Positions 19,016 through 26,606 of a DNA stretch of 64,000 bases are shown one piece after another. Source of the stretch: Bacteroidales bacterium (GTDB lineage: Bacteria; Bacteroidota; Bacteroidia; Bacteroidales; F082). The stretch spans positions 57,392 through 121,391 of the forward strand of contig JAFYJV010000016.1 in assembly GCA_017537965.1 (NCBI GenBank), given 5' to 3'. A program made the position numbers and the translations under genes. Every line of letters begins with the position of its first letter. The stretch's first letter is position 1. Under the pieces are notes generated by a model. It was not told where the DNA came from. It saw only the letters and a list, made by a program, of their open reading frames with translations, and did no database searches.

Positions 19016-19645
19016 AGGATTTTTGGAGTTGATGAGATCACGGAGCTCAGCTGCCTTTTGGTAGTCTTCCTCCTCGATGGCCATCTGAAGCAGTTTCTGA
19101 AGCTGTTCGAGTGTCAAGTTCTCAAACGTGTCGTGTCGGCTCAGGAACTCGTCGAAGCTGCCTCCCAGTGCTCCTTCGTCCTCTTCCTCAGTGCCCGTCG
19201 TCTCTTGCTCGGGATCGCCTTCCAGGTCTTTGACCTCATCCATCTCGATGCTTGCCTCGTCCATGACGCTCTCGTATGCTGCGATGGGGCAGCCGAAGCG
19301 TACCGCCAGGGCGATGGCGTCGGAAGGACGCGCGTCGATCATGGTGATGTCGTCTCCTTGTTTGCAGACCAGCATGGCATAGAACACGCCTTCGCGAAAA
19401 CGTGTGATGACAACCTCCATCAAGTCGATGCCGTAAGTCTCGGCAAACTTCTTGAACAGGTCGTGGGTGAGGGGACGGGAGCTTTTCATGTCTTCCAAGC
19501 CCAAAGCGATCGACTGTGCCTCGTTATTGCCAATTACAATAGGCAATCGGCGCATCGAATGCTTGTCGCCCAATATCAATACATACGCACCGCTTTGCGA
19601 TTCGCTGTACAACAATCCTTTGATTTCAAGTGCAATTTTATTCAT
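19013..19645 (-). CDS. bifunctional nuclease family protein (DUF151) with UvrB/UvrC motif
   Basis: About 210 residues from the ATG at 19645. The longer reading to 19705 would begin upstream of a good promoter and is rejected. The DUF151 (BFN) domain covers LEIKGLLYSESQSGAYVLIL to DARPSDAIALAVRFG; an acidic linker and a C-terminal UVR motif (LEQLQKLLQMAIEEEDYQKA) follow. Plant and bacterial relatives were reported to have RNase and DNase activity; in Bacteroidota the function is untested as far as I know. It is the first gene of the operon with the nucleoside permease, thyA and folA. Confidence 0.88.
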   Translation of the reverse strand: MNKIALEIKGLLYSESQSGAYVLILGDKHSMRRLPIVIGNNEAQSIALGLEDMKSSRPLTHDLFKKFAETYGIDLMEVVITRFREGVFYAMLVCKQGDDITMIDARPSDAIALAVRFGCPIAAYESVMDEASIEMDEVKDLEGDPEQETTGTEEEDEGALGGSFDEFLSRHDTFENLTLEQLQKLLQMAIEEEDYQKAAELRDLINSKNP

Positions 19646-19690
19646 TTTCAAAATGATAGGAGAAGCAGGGGCCTTCTCCTCTTCAAAGGA

Positions 19691-19721
19691 CAAAAGTAGA
19701 GACATTTCTTGACTTTTCCAA
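19691..19721 (-). promoter_or_regulatory. promoter of the bifunctional nuclease-nupG-thyA-folA operon
   Basis: On the minus strand the -7 element is TACTTTTG (plus strand CAAAAGTA, 19691-19698) and the -33 element is TTG (plus CAA, 19719-19721), with exactly 20 bases between. This is one of the best consensus matches in the window and fixes the gene start at 19645. Confidence 0.75.
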
Positions 19722-19780
19722 GAAAAAACCGTCTATGACAATTTTTTTAAAAAATGCTTTTTCTTTAAGGGATTTGTTCC

Positions 19781-19788
19781 TAATTTTG
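19781..19788 (+). promoter_or_regulatory. -7 promoter element of hppA
   Basis: TAATTTTG fits TAnnTTTG. A T-rich stretch lies at the -33 position but no clean TTG. The leader would be about 65 bases. Confidence 0.5.
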
Positions 19789-19860
19789 TCTGCTTAAAGT
19801 GATTTTGAAATCGCATAAACTTGAAATCTTAAAATCGTTGTATAATTAAATTAAACATTT

Positions 19861-22107
19861 ATGAGTCTTTCAATCGTTTATTGGGTGTTGGCTGCCTCTA
19901 TTTTGGCGCTGGCATTCGCTTTCTTCTTCTACAAGTCCATGATGAAAGAAGATGAAGGCACCGATTTAATGAAGAAGATCGCCGCGCACGTCCGCAAGGG
20001 CGCCATGGCCTACCTGAAGCAACAGTACAAGGTGGTCATCATCGTCTTTATCGTGTTGGCGATTGTGTTTTTCGTCATGAGCCTGTTCCATCTGCAGAAC
20101 GGCGTCGTGTGGTTCGCCTTCCTTACTGGCGGTTTCTTCTCCGGTCTGGCAGGTTTCTTCGGAATGAAGACGGCCACATACGCCTCGGCTCGTACGGCCA
20201 ATGCTGCCCGTCGTTCGTTGAACAGCGGCTTGAAGGTCGCCTTCCGTTCGGGTGCCGTGATGGGTCTTGTCGTGGTGGGTCTCGCCCTGCTCGACGTCTC
20301 TGTCTGGTTCCTGGTCTTGAAAGGCACCAAGCTGCTTGAGATGGTGGGAGCCCAAGCCGATCTTGTGACGATCACCACTACCATGCTGACCTTCGGTATG
20401 GGTGCTTCCACTCAGGCTCTGTTCGCCCGTGTGGGTGGCGGTATCTACACCAAGGCCGCCGACGTGGGTGCCGACCTCGTAGGTAAGACCGAGTACAACA
20501 TCCCCGAGGATGACCCGCGTAATCCTGCTACCATTGCCGATAACGTCGGTGACAACGTCGGCGACGTGGCAGGTATGGGTGCCGACCTCTATGAGTCATA
20601 CGCTGGTTCTATCCTGGCAACCATGGCCTTGGGCGCTTCCGCTTTCGCCACTGCGGCCACTCAGAGTGCCGCCGGTGCCGAGATGCAGCTGAAAGCCGTG
20701 TTCGCTCCCATGCTGATTGCCGCCGCAGGTGTGCTCCTTTCATTGATTGGCATCTTCCTGGTTCGTACCAAAGAGAATGCTGGCATGAAGCAATTGCTTG
20801 GTGCGTTGAGCCGTGGCACGAATACAGCAGCTGTGTTGATCGCCGCTGCAACGTTTGGCATCATGTATTTCCTCTTCGGAAAAGAGACGGGTGCCTACGC
20901 CAATATGTGGTGGCAGACCTCGCTCTCCGTGGTTGTTGGCTTGTTGGCAGGCGTGATCATCGGAAAAGCTACAGAATATTATACTTCACAGAGTTATAAA
21001 CCTACCCAGAAAGTGGCCGAGAGTTCCAAGACGGGACCCGCCACGGTGATCATCTCCGGTCTGGGTCTGGGTATGCTTTCAACAGCCATCCCGGTCATCA
21101 CCGTAGGTGTGGCTATCGTGTTGGCTTATCTTTGCGCCAATGGATTCAACATTGAATTCACTGCCGTCAACCTTTCGAGAGGTCTCTATGGTATCGGTAT
21201 CGCTGCCGTGGGTATGCTCTCTACATTGGGTATCACACTGGCTACCGACGCTTACGGTCCTATTGCCGACAACGCTGGCGGTAACGCCGAGATGAGCGGC
21301 CTCGATCCTGAAGTCCGCAAACGTACCGACGCTCTTGACGCTCTCGGCAATACCACTGCCGCCACCGGTAAGGGCTTCGCCATCGGTTCCGCTGCTCTGA
21401 CAGCTCTCGCATTGTTGGCATCGTATGTCGAGGAAATCAAGATCGCCTTGCTGCGTGTCGGTGAGGCTACGATGGATATCGGTGAAAGAATTGTTGACAC
21501 GGCAAGTGCTTCGTTGATCGACTTCATGGAGTTCTATCAGGTGAACCTGATGAATCCTGTCGTTCTCGTGGGTATCTTCATCGGTGCCATGATGGCATTC
21601 GTGTTCTGCGGCATGACGATGAACGCCGTGGGACGCGCTGCCCAGAAGATGGTTGAAGAGGTGCGCCGTCAGTTCAGCACCATCAAGGGTATCCTTGAAG
21701 GCAAGGCTGAACCTGACTATGAGCGTTGCGTTGCCATCTCCACCAAAGGTGCCCAGCATGAAATGCTCGTGCCTTCCATCCTCGCCATCCTTGTCCCGAT
21801 TCTCACAGGCTTGATCCTTGGTGTTCCTGGTGTCCTCGGCCTGTTGATCGGTGGTCTCGCCACTGGCTTCGTGTTGGCTGTGTTCATGGCTAACTCAGGC
21901 GGTGCTTGGGACAATGCCAAGAAGTATGTCGAGGAAGGCAACTTCGGCGGTAAAGGCTCTGACAACCACAAGGCTACCGTTGTTGGCGATACCGTCGGCG
22001 ATCCGTTCAAGGATACGTCAGGACCTTCGCTGAACATCCTCATCAAGTTGATGAGCATGGTGAGCATCGTGATGGCCGGATTGACCGTCACTTGCCACCT
22101 GCTGTAA
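19861..22107 (+). CDS. hppA: membrane-bound ion-translocating pyrophosphatase, K+-dependent type
   Basis: 748 residues with about sixteen hydrophobic segments. The PPi-binding loops DVGADLVGKTEYNIPEDDPRN and DNVGDNVGDVAGMGADLYES are intact, as is the C-terminal GDTVGDPFKDTSGPSLN. The position that separates K+-dependent from K+-independent enzymes carries Ala500 in GNTTAATGKG, which by family knowledge means K+-stimulated. Many K+-dependent members pump Na+, and those of Bacteroides can pump both Na+ and H+. The protein uses the energy of PPi hydrolysis to build a membrane gradient. A complex hairpin and repeat region follows the stop. Confidence 0.96.
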   Translation: MSLSIVYWVLAASILALAFAFFFYKSMMKEDEGTDLMKKIAAHVRKGAMAYLKQQYKVVIIVFIVLAIVFFVMSLFHLQNGVVWFAFLTGGFFSGLAGFFGMKTATYASARTANAARRSLNSGLKVAFRSGAVMGLVVVGLALLDVSVWFLVLKGTKLLEMVGAQADLVTITTTMLTFGMGASTQALFARVGGGIYTKAADVGADLVGKTEYNIPEDDPRNPATIADNVGDNVGDVAGMGADLYESYAGSILATMALGASAFATAATQSAAGAEMQLKAVFAPMLIAAAGVLLSLIGIFLVRTKENAGMKQLLGALSRGTNTAAVLIAAATFGIMYFLFGKETGAYANMWWQTSLSVVVGLLAGVIIGKATEYYTSQSYKPTQKVAESSKTGPATVIISGLGLGMLSTAIPVITVGVAIVLAYLCANGFNIEFTAVNLSRGLYGIGIAAVGMLSTLGITLATDAYGPIADNAGGNAEMSGLDPEVRKRTDALDALGNTTAATGKGFAIGSAALTALALLASYVEEIKIALLRVGEATMDIGERIVDTASASLIDFMEFYQVNLMNPVVLVGIFIGAMMAFVFCGMTMNAVGRAAQKMVEEVRRQFSTIKGILEGKAEPDYERCVAISTKGAQHEMLVPSILAILVPILTGLILGVPGVLGLLIGGLATGFVLAVFMANSGGAWDNAKKYVEEGNFGGKGSDNHKATVVGDTVGDPFKDTSGPSLNILIKLMSMVSIVMAGLTVTCHLL

Positions 22108-22141
22108 GAAGACAGAAGTCAGAAGTAAGAAGTTAGAATCC
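22107..22141. repeat. heptameric repeat tract after hppA
   Basis: Five units, AGAAGAC, AGAAGTC, AGAAGTA, AGAAGTT and AGAATCC, start on the last base of the hppA stop codon. The stretch 22121-22133 is an exact reverse complement of 22168-22180 in the next tract, so the transcript can fold. Confidence 0.85.
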
Positions 22142-22155
22142 TATTCTCAAAAAGC

Positions 22156-22182
22156 TTCTTGCTTCTTACTTCTTACTTCTGG
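22156..22182. repeat. heptameric repeat tract in opposite orientation
   Basis: Units TTCTTGC, TTCTTAC, TTCTTAC and partial TTCTGG. It is the complement of the preceding tract and pairs with it over at least 13 bases. Confidence 0.85.
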
Positions 22183-22220
22183 AATTTGGGGGATTTGCCA
22201 TTGACAAATCCCCCAAATTC
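22182..22220. repeat. perfect 16-bp hairpin between hppA and the antiporter gene
   Basis: Arms 22182-22197 (GAATTTGGGGGATTTG) and 22205-22220 are exact complements with a seven-base loop. It is not followed by a T run. The right arm and loop overlap the -33 region of the downstream promoter, so it may act as a terminator-like stop for hppA, an operator, or both. Confidence 0.8.
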
Positions 22221-22231
22221 TAGTATCTTTG
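22201..22231 (+). promoter_or_regulatory. promoter of the CPA2 antiporter gene
   Basis: -33 TTG at 22201-22203, 20-base spacer, -7 TATCTTTG at 22224-22231. The -33 sits inside the 16-bp hairpin. The short leader contains another heptamer-like set (22236-22263: TTCTTAC, TACTTTC, TTCTGTA, TTCTGAA). Confidence 0.75.
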
Positions 22232-22235
22232 CAAA

Positions 22236-22263
22236 TTCTTACTACTTTCTTCTGTATTCTGAA
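22236..22263. repeat. degenerate heptamer tract in the antiporter gene leader
   Basis: TTCTTAC, TACTTTC, TTCTGTA and TTCTGAA in 7-base register, lying between the promoter and the ATG at 22266. It would form the 5' untranslated region. Confidence 0.65.
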
Positions 22264-22265
22264 AA

Positions 22266-24530
22266 ATGGAATCTCTACCGGCATTATTCTCCGACCTTGC
22301 TTTGATCCTGATGACCGCTGGTATCACCACCGTGATCTTCAAGTGGTTGAAACAGCCTGTGGTTCTGGGTTACATCATCGCTGGTTTTTTGATCGGTCCC
22401 AACTTTGAGTGGTTCCCGGTCATCAACGACCACACCAGCGTAGAGACCTGGAGTGAGATCGGCATGGTGTTCATGCTCTTCGGTATCGGATTGGAGTTTA
22501 GTTTCAAAAAATTGAAAAAGGTGGGGGGGACTGTTGGCATCACCGCACTCACCGAACTGGTTACCATGTGCGTCGTGGGTTTCTTGTTGGGCAAGATCTT
22601 GGGATGGTCGCAAATGGACAGTATCTTCCTTGGAGCCATGCTTTCGATCTCATCCACTACGATTATCGCCAAGGCTTTTGAGGATATGAAGCTGTATCGT
22701 GAGAAGTTCAGCGGCAATGTCATCGGTGAGTTGGTGGTGGAAGACTTGGAGGCCGTGTTGCTCATGGTCGTCCTTTCCACTTTGGCTGTGAGTAAGACCT
22801 TTGATGGCATGCAGTTGATGTACAGTATGTTGAAGCTGGGATTTTTCCTGCTGGTATGGTTTATCGGTGGCATTTTCCTGGTGCCTACGGTCTTGCGATG
22901 GGCTAGAAGGTTTATGTCGGAAGAGACGTTGACGGTATTCTCGGTAGGCCTTTGTTTCATGATGGTTGTGTTGGCCAATCTTGCGGGGTTCTCTTCAGCC
23001 TTGGGCGCATTCATCATGGGTTCCATCCTGGCAGAAACGCTGGAGGCAGAGATGATACACAAACTCACGACCCCGATCAAGAACCTCTTCGGTGCGGTGT
23101 TTTTCGTGTCGGTAGGTATGATGGTGGATCCGCATATTCTGGTGAGTTACTGGAGGCAGATCTTGGTCATCACCATTGTGTTGGTCTTGTTCAAGCCTTT
23201 GAGCAATGTGGTGGGTCGTCTTATCGCTGGTTTGGGATTGAAACAGGCCATACAAGGTGGATTTTGCTTCAGTCAAATTGGCGAATTCTCTTTCATCATT
23301 GCTGCATTGGGTCTTAGCTATGGTGTCATCGACGAGTTTCTGTATCCCATCATCGTCTCGGTGTCCATCATCACCACCTTTCTTACTCCATATGCCATCA
23401 AGGCTGCACTTCCAACATATCGTTGGGTGAGCGGCCATTTCCCTAAGCATTGGCTGAACCATCTCGAGAACAAGGAAAGAGGTATCAAGGTGAAGAGTGG
23501 CAAAAAGGTGAGCATGGCCAGCTTCGTCGGGCGCCAGTTCAAGCATATCATTGTCTATGTCGCCATTGTCATTGCGGTGCTGTTTCTTTGTTTCTGGGCG
23601 GGATCCGTCATCATGGATTACGTGCCGGGTGTATGGGGCAACGCCATCAGTGCTGCTGTCACCTTAGTGCTGGTGTCGCCTTTTCTTTGGGCTATTGGAT
23701 TCCGTCATACGTTGGTCAAGACTACGAAGAAGTTGATGGAAAACAGCCGTTTTAACAAGACTTTGATCCTGTCGATCTTCATCATCCGTTTTATCATCGT
23801 GTGGATTGTCGCTACTTCCGTGCTGCGTCATTATTTTAACGCTTCGTTTTGGTCGCGTTTGAGTGTGGGGGCGCCATATTTCCGTTTGATCAACATTGGC
23901 TTCGGATTGATATATGCAGTGATGCTTCGTGTGCTGAGTCCGGCGATGAAGTTCCATAAACGCATTGAAGAACGGTTTACCGACAACCTCAACAAGCGTC
24001 AGTCGTCCCAAGTGTTCGCTATCCCTGAGATCCTGCAAGAGAATTGCCATTTGCAGAAGATGACACTCAGTCCCGACAGTGTGTATTCCGGAAGGCTGAT
24101 CAAGGACACGGATTTCCGCGACAACTACAATGTGAGCGTGGTCAGCGTGGAACGGGGGAAGCAGCTTTATGAGCTCCCCAAGTCCGATTTCCAACTTTTT
24201 CCTTACGACAAGATCACTTTCGTCGGTCACGAGGATCATTTGCGTCTTCTGGTGAGTCGTGTAGAGGCGTTTGATGACACTTTGATCCAGGAACATGAGG
24301 AGAGTGATGTGGACATGTTCAATGTGGAGGTGAGTCCTGACAGTCCCTTTGTGGGCGTAGCTTTGATGGATTCGGGTCTTGCTGACAAATATGAGACGAT
24401 GATCATTGCCATTGAACGCGACGGACAGTTCATCTTGAATCCTTCTGCCAAGATCAAGTTCCAGCCTGCCGATGTGGTGTGGTTTGTCGCCCAAAAAGCC
24501 AAAGCCGAGGTGTTAATGAGGAGTGAGTAA
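22266..24530 (+). CDS. CPA2 family cation:proton antiporter with TrkA-C domains
   Basis: 754 residues. The first ~390 residues form a Na+/H+ exchanger domain of about twelve to thirteen helices, with signature parts GYIIAGFLIGPN, FGIGLEFSFKKL, SISSTTIIAKAFED and FCFSQIGEFSFIIAALGL. A second membrane part (about 415-550) is followed by cytosolic TrkA-C-like repeats (about 590-750, with LFPYDKITFVG and IKFQPADVVWFV). It resembles KefB/RosB-type K+ or Na+/H+ antiporters controlled by small-molecule binding. Its position after the cation-pumping pyrophosphatase suggests both manage ion and pH balance. The stop is directly followed by the ATG of topB. Confidence 0.92.
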   Translation: MESLPALFSDLALILMTAGITTVIFKWLKQPVVLGYIIAGFLIGPNFEWFPVINDHTSVETWSEIGMVFMLFGIGLEFSFKKLKKVGGTVGITALTELVTMCVVGFLLGKILGWSQMDSIFLGAMLSISSTTIIAKAFEDMKLYREKFSGNVIGELVVEDLEAVLLMVVLSTLAVSKTFDGMQLMYSMLKLGFFLLVWFIGGIFLVPTVLRWARRFMSEETLTVFSVGLCFMMVVLANLAGFSSALGAFIMGSILAETLEAEMIHKLTTPIKNLFGAVFFVSVGMMVDPHILVSYWRQILVITIVLVLFKPLSNVVGRLIAGLGLKQAIQGGFCFSQIGEFSFIIAALGLSYGVIDEFLYPIIVSVSIITTFLTPYAIKAALPTYRWVSGHFPKHWLNHLENKERGIKVKSGKKVSMASFVGRQFKHIIVYVAIVIAVLFLCFWAGSVIMDYVPGVWGNAISAAVTLVLVSPFLWAIGFRHTLVKTTKKLMENSRFNKTLILSIFIIRFIIVWIVATSVLRHYFNASFWSRLSVGAPYFRLINIGFGLIYAVMLRVLSPAMKFHKRIEERFTDNLNKRQSSQVFAIPEILQENCHLQKMTLSPDSVYSGRLIKDTDFRDNYNVSVVSVERGKQLYELPKSDFQLFPYDKITFVGHEDHLRLLVSRVEAFDDTLIQEHEESDVDMFNVEVSPDSPFVGVALMDSGLADKYETMIIAIERDGQFILNPSAKIKFQPADVVWFVAQKAKAEVLMRSE

Positions 24531-24531
24531 A

Positions 24532-26532
24532 ATGATCGTTTGCATTGCCGAAAAACCGAGTGTTGCCAAAGACATTGCCAAGGTGCTGGGAGCCAACCAA
24601 GCGCATGATGGCTATATGGAAGGAAACGGCTATCAGGTGACGTGGACTTTCGGACATCTTTGTACCCTGAAAGAGCCGCAGGACTATACGGATCAATGGA
24701 AGGCATGGGCTTTGAGTAGATTGCCGATGATTCCGCCGCGGTTCGGCATCAAGCTGATTTCAGATAAAGGGGTGGAGAAGCAGTTTAGGATCATAGAATC
24801 GCTGTTTCAAAAAGCCGATAGCATCGTGAACTGTGGCGATGCTGGCCAGGAAGGCGAGTTGATCCAACGCTGGGTGATGCAGAAGGCCAAGGCGACCTGT
24901 CCCGTGCAGCGGCTGTGGATCTCATCATTGACGGAAGAGTCCATCCGCGAGGGTTTCAAGACCTTGAAGGACCAGTCGGAATACCAATCCCTATATGAGG
25001 CGGGCTTGTCGCGCGCCATCGGCGACTGGCTGCTGGGCATGAACGCCACGAGGCTCTATACGTTGAAATACGGACAAAATCGTCAGGTGCTGTCCATCGG
25101 TCGTGTGCAGACACCTACATTGGCCTTGATTGTCAACCGCTATCACGAGATCACCAACTTCAAGCCAGAGGCTTATTGGGTGCTGTCCACCATCTATCGC
25201 GATACCACTTTTACGGCTACCAAGGGCAAGTACGGTTCCGTCGAGGATGGACAGAAGGATCTGCAAAGCGTGGAAGGCAAAGAGTTTACTGTGACCGACA
25301 TCAGCACGAAGAAAGGTACGGAAGCTCCGCCACGGCTCTATGACTTGACTTCCTTGCAGGTGGAATGTAACAAGAAATATAACATGTCGGCCGAGCAGAC
25401 TTTGCAGACCATCCAGAGCCTGTACGAGAAGAAATACACCACCTATCCCCGTGTCGATACCACCTATCTGAGCGACGACATCTATCCCAAGTGTCCCGGT
25501 ATCTTGGCCAAGCTCACCAATTATGCTGACTTGACGGCACCGTTGGCAGGGAAAAAGCTGCCCAAGAGCAAGAAGGTGTTCGACAACAGCAAGGTCACCG
25601 ACCACCATGCCATCATCCCGACGGGCGTGGTGCCTTCGGGTTTGAGCTTTGCCGAGGAGAAGGTCTATGACGAGGTTTGTCGTCATTTCATCGCCGTGTT
25701 TTATCCCGATTGCCAGTTTGCCACGACCATTGTCTTGGGCAAGGTCGAAGATGTCGAGTTTAAAACCTCGGGAAAGCAAATCCTCGTTCCCGGTTGGCGA
25801 GAAGTCATAAGAAGTCAGAAGTCAGAAGACGGAAGTCAAGAGACAGAAGAAGAAAAGACGTTACCCATTTTTGCTAAAGGTGAACATGGCCCCCACAAGC
25901 CACAATTAGCTGAAAAATGGACCCAACCTCCGAAGCCTTACACCGAGGCGACCTTGCTCCGTGCCATGGAAACGGCAGGCAAATTGGTCGATGACGAATC
26001 CCTTCGCGAGGTCATGAAAGAGAACGGCATCGGCCGTCCTTCTACCCGTGCTGCCATCATCGAAACGCTGTTCAAGCGCAACTATATCCGCAAGATCCGT
26101 AAAAGCCTGGAACCCACACCCACGGGCATCGAGCTCATCGGCCTCATCCACGAGGATCTCTTGAAAAGCGCCGAACTCACCGGCATTTGGGAGAAAAAGC
26201 TTCGTGAGATAGAGCAGCACAAATACGAGGCACGACAGTTTCTTGAAGAGCTCAAGCAGATGGTTTCTGAGATCGTCAACACTGTGATGCTCGACAATAG
26301 CAATCGCCGAGTGGCAGTGACGGTTCAAGAAGAAAAGCCAAAGAAACAAGCCTCCAGAAAAACGACGACACCTAAGCCGAAAAAGGCTCCAGCCGCTCCA
26401 ACTGAAACCAATCCCGATGCCATTATTGGGCAACCTTGCCCCTTATGCGGCAAGGGCCATATCATCAAAGGAAAGACTGCTTACGGCTGTTCCGAATGGA
26501 AGAATGGATGCGGGTGGAGGAGGGTGTTTTAG
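24532..26532 (+). CDS. topB: DNA topoisomerase III
   Basis: About 666 residues from the ATG at 24532; a GTG at 24523 is possible but overlaps the previous gene. The TOPRIM domain starts with CIAEKPSVAKDIAKVLG and includes the NCGDAGQEGELI acidic motif. The catalytic Tyr305 lies in TTYPRVDTTYLS. GRPSTRAAIIETL follows, and one C-terminal zinc finger (CPLCGKG, then CSEWKNGCGW) ends the protein. It is a type IA enzyme that decatenates and relaxes negatively supercoiled DNA. An AGAAGTC heptamer array (25800-25851) adds the in-frame peptide RSQKSEDGSQETEE between the core and the GEHGPHKP segment. Confidence 0.95.
   Translation: MIVCIAEKPSVAKDIAKVLGANQAHDGYMEGNGYQVTWTFGHLCTLKEPQDYTDQWKAWALSRLPMIPPRFGIKLISDKGVEKQFRIIESLFQKADSIVNCGDAGQEGELIQRWVMQKAKATCPVQRLWISSLTEESIREGFKTLKDQSEYQSLYEAGLSRAIGDWLLGMNATRLYTLKYGQNRQVLSIGRVQTPTLALIVNRYHEITNFKPEAYWVLSTIYRDTTFTATKGKYGSVEDGQKDLQSVEGKEFTVTDISTKKGTEAPPRLYDLTSLQVECNKKYNMSAEQTLQTIQSLYEKKYTTYPRVDTTYLSDDIYPKCPGILAKLTNYADLTAPLAGKKLPKSKKVFDNSKVTDHHAIIPTGVVPSGLSFAEEKVYDEVCRHFIAVFYPDCQFATTIVLGKVEDVEFKTSGKQILVPGWREVIRSQKSEDGSQETEEEKTLPIFAKGEHGPHKPQLAEKWTQPPKPYTEATLLRAMETAGKLVDDESLREVMKENGIGRPSTRAAIIETLFKRNYIRKIRKSLEPTPTGIELIGLIHEDLLKSAELTGIWEKKLREIEQHKYEARQFLEELKQMVSEIVNTVMLDNSNRRVAVTVQEEKPKKQASRKTTTPKPKKAPAAPTETNPDAIIGQPCPLCGKGHIIKGKTAYGCSEWKNGCGWRRVF
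25800..25851. repeat. heptameric repeat array inside topB
   Basis: AGAAGTC at 25800, then AGAAGTC, AGAAGTC, AGAAGAC, GGAAGTC, AAGAGAC and AGAAGAA from 25810 on in continuous 7-base register. The frame of topB is kept through it. Three units are 21 bases, so an array can be read through in any frame without a stop. Confidence 0.85.
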
Positions 26533-26574
26533 CGGTTTTTGAAAAGAAAAACATTGGTTTTTCTTGATTTTTCT

Positions 26575-26582
26575 TATCTTTG
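26575..26582 (+). promoter_or_regulatory. -7 promoter element of the lipoprotein gene at 26607
   Basis: TATCTTTG, with TTGG at 26554-26557 about 17 bases upstream. A TTG start at 26580 would fall inside this element and is rejected. Confidence 0.6.
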
Positions 26583-26606
26583 ACGGAAATATTAAAAATG
26601 GAAATT

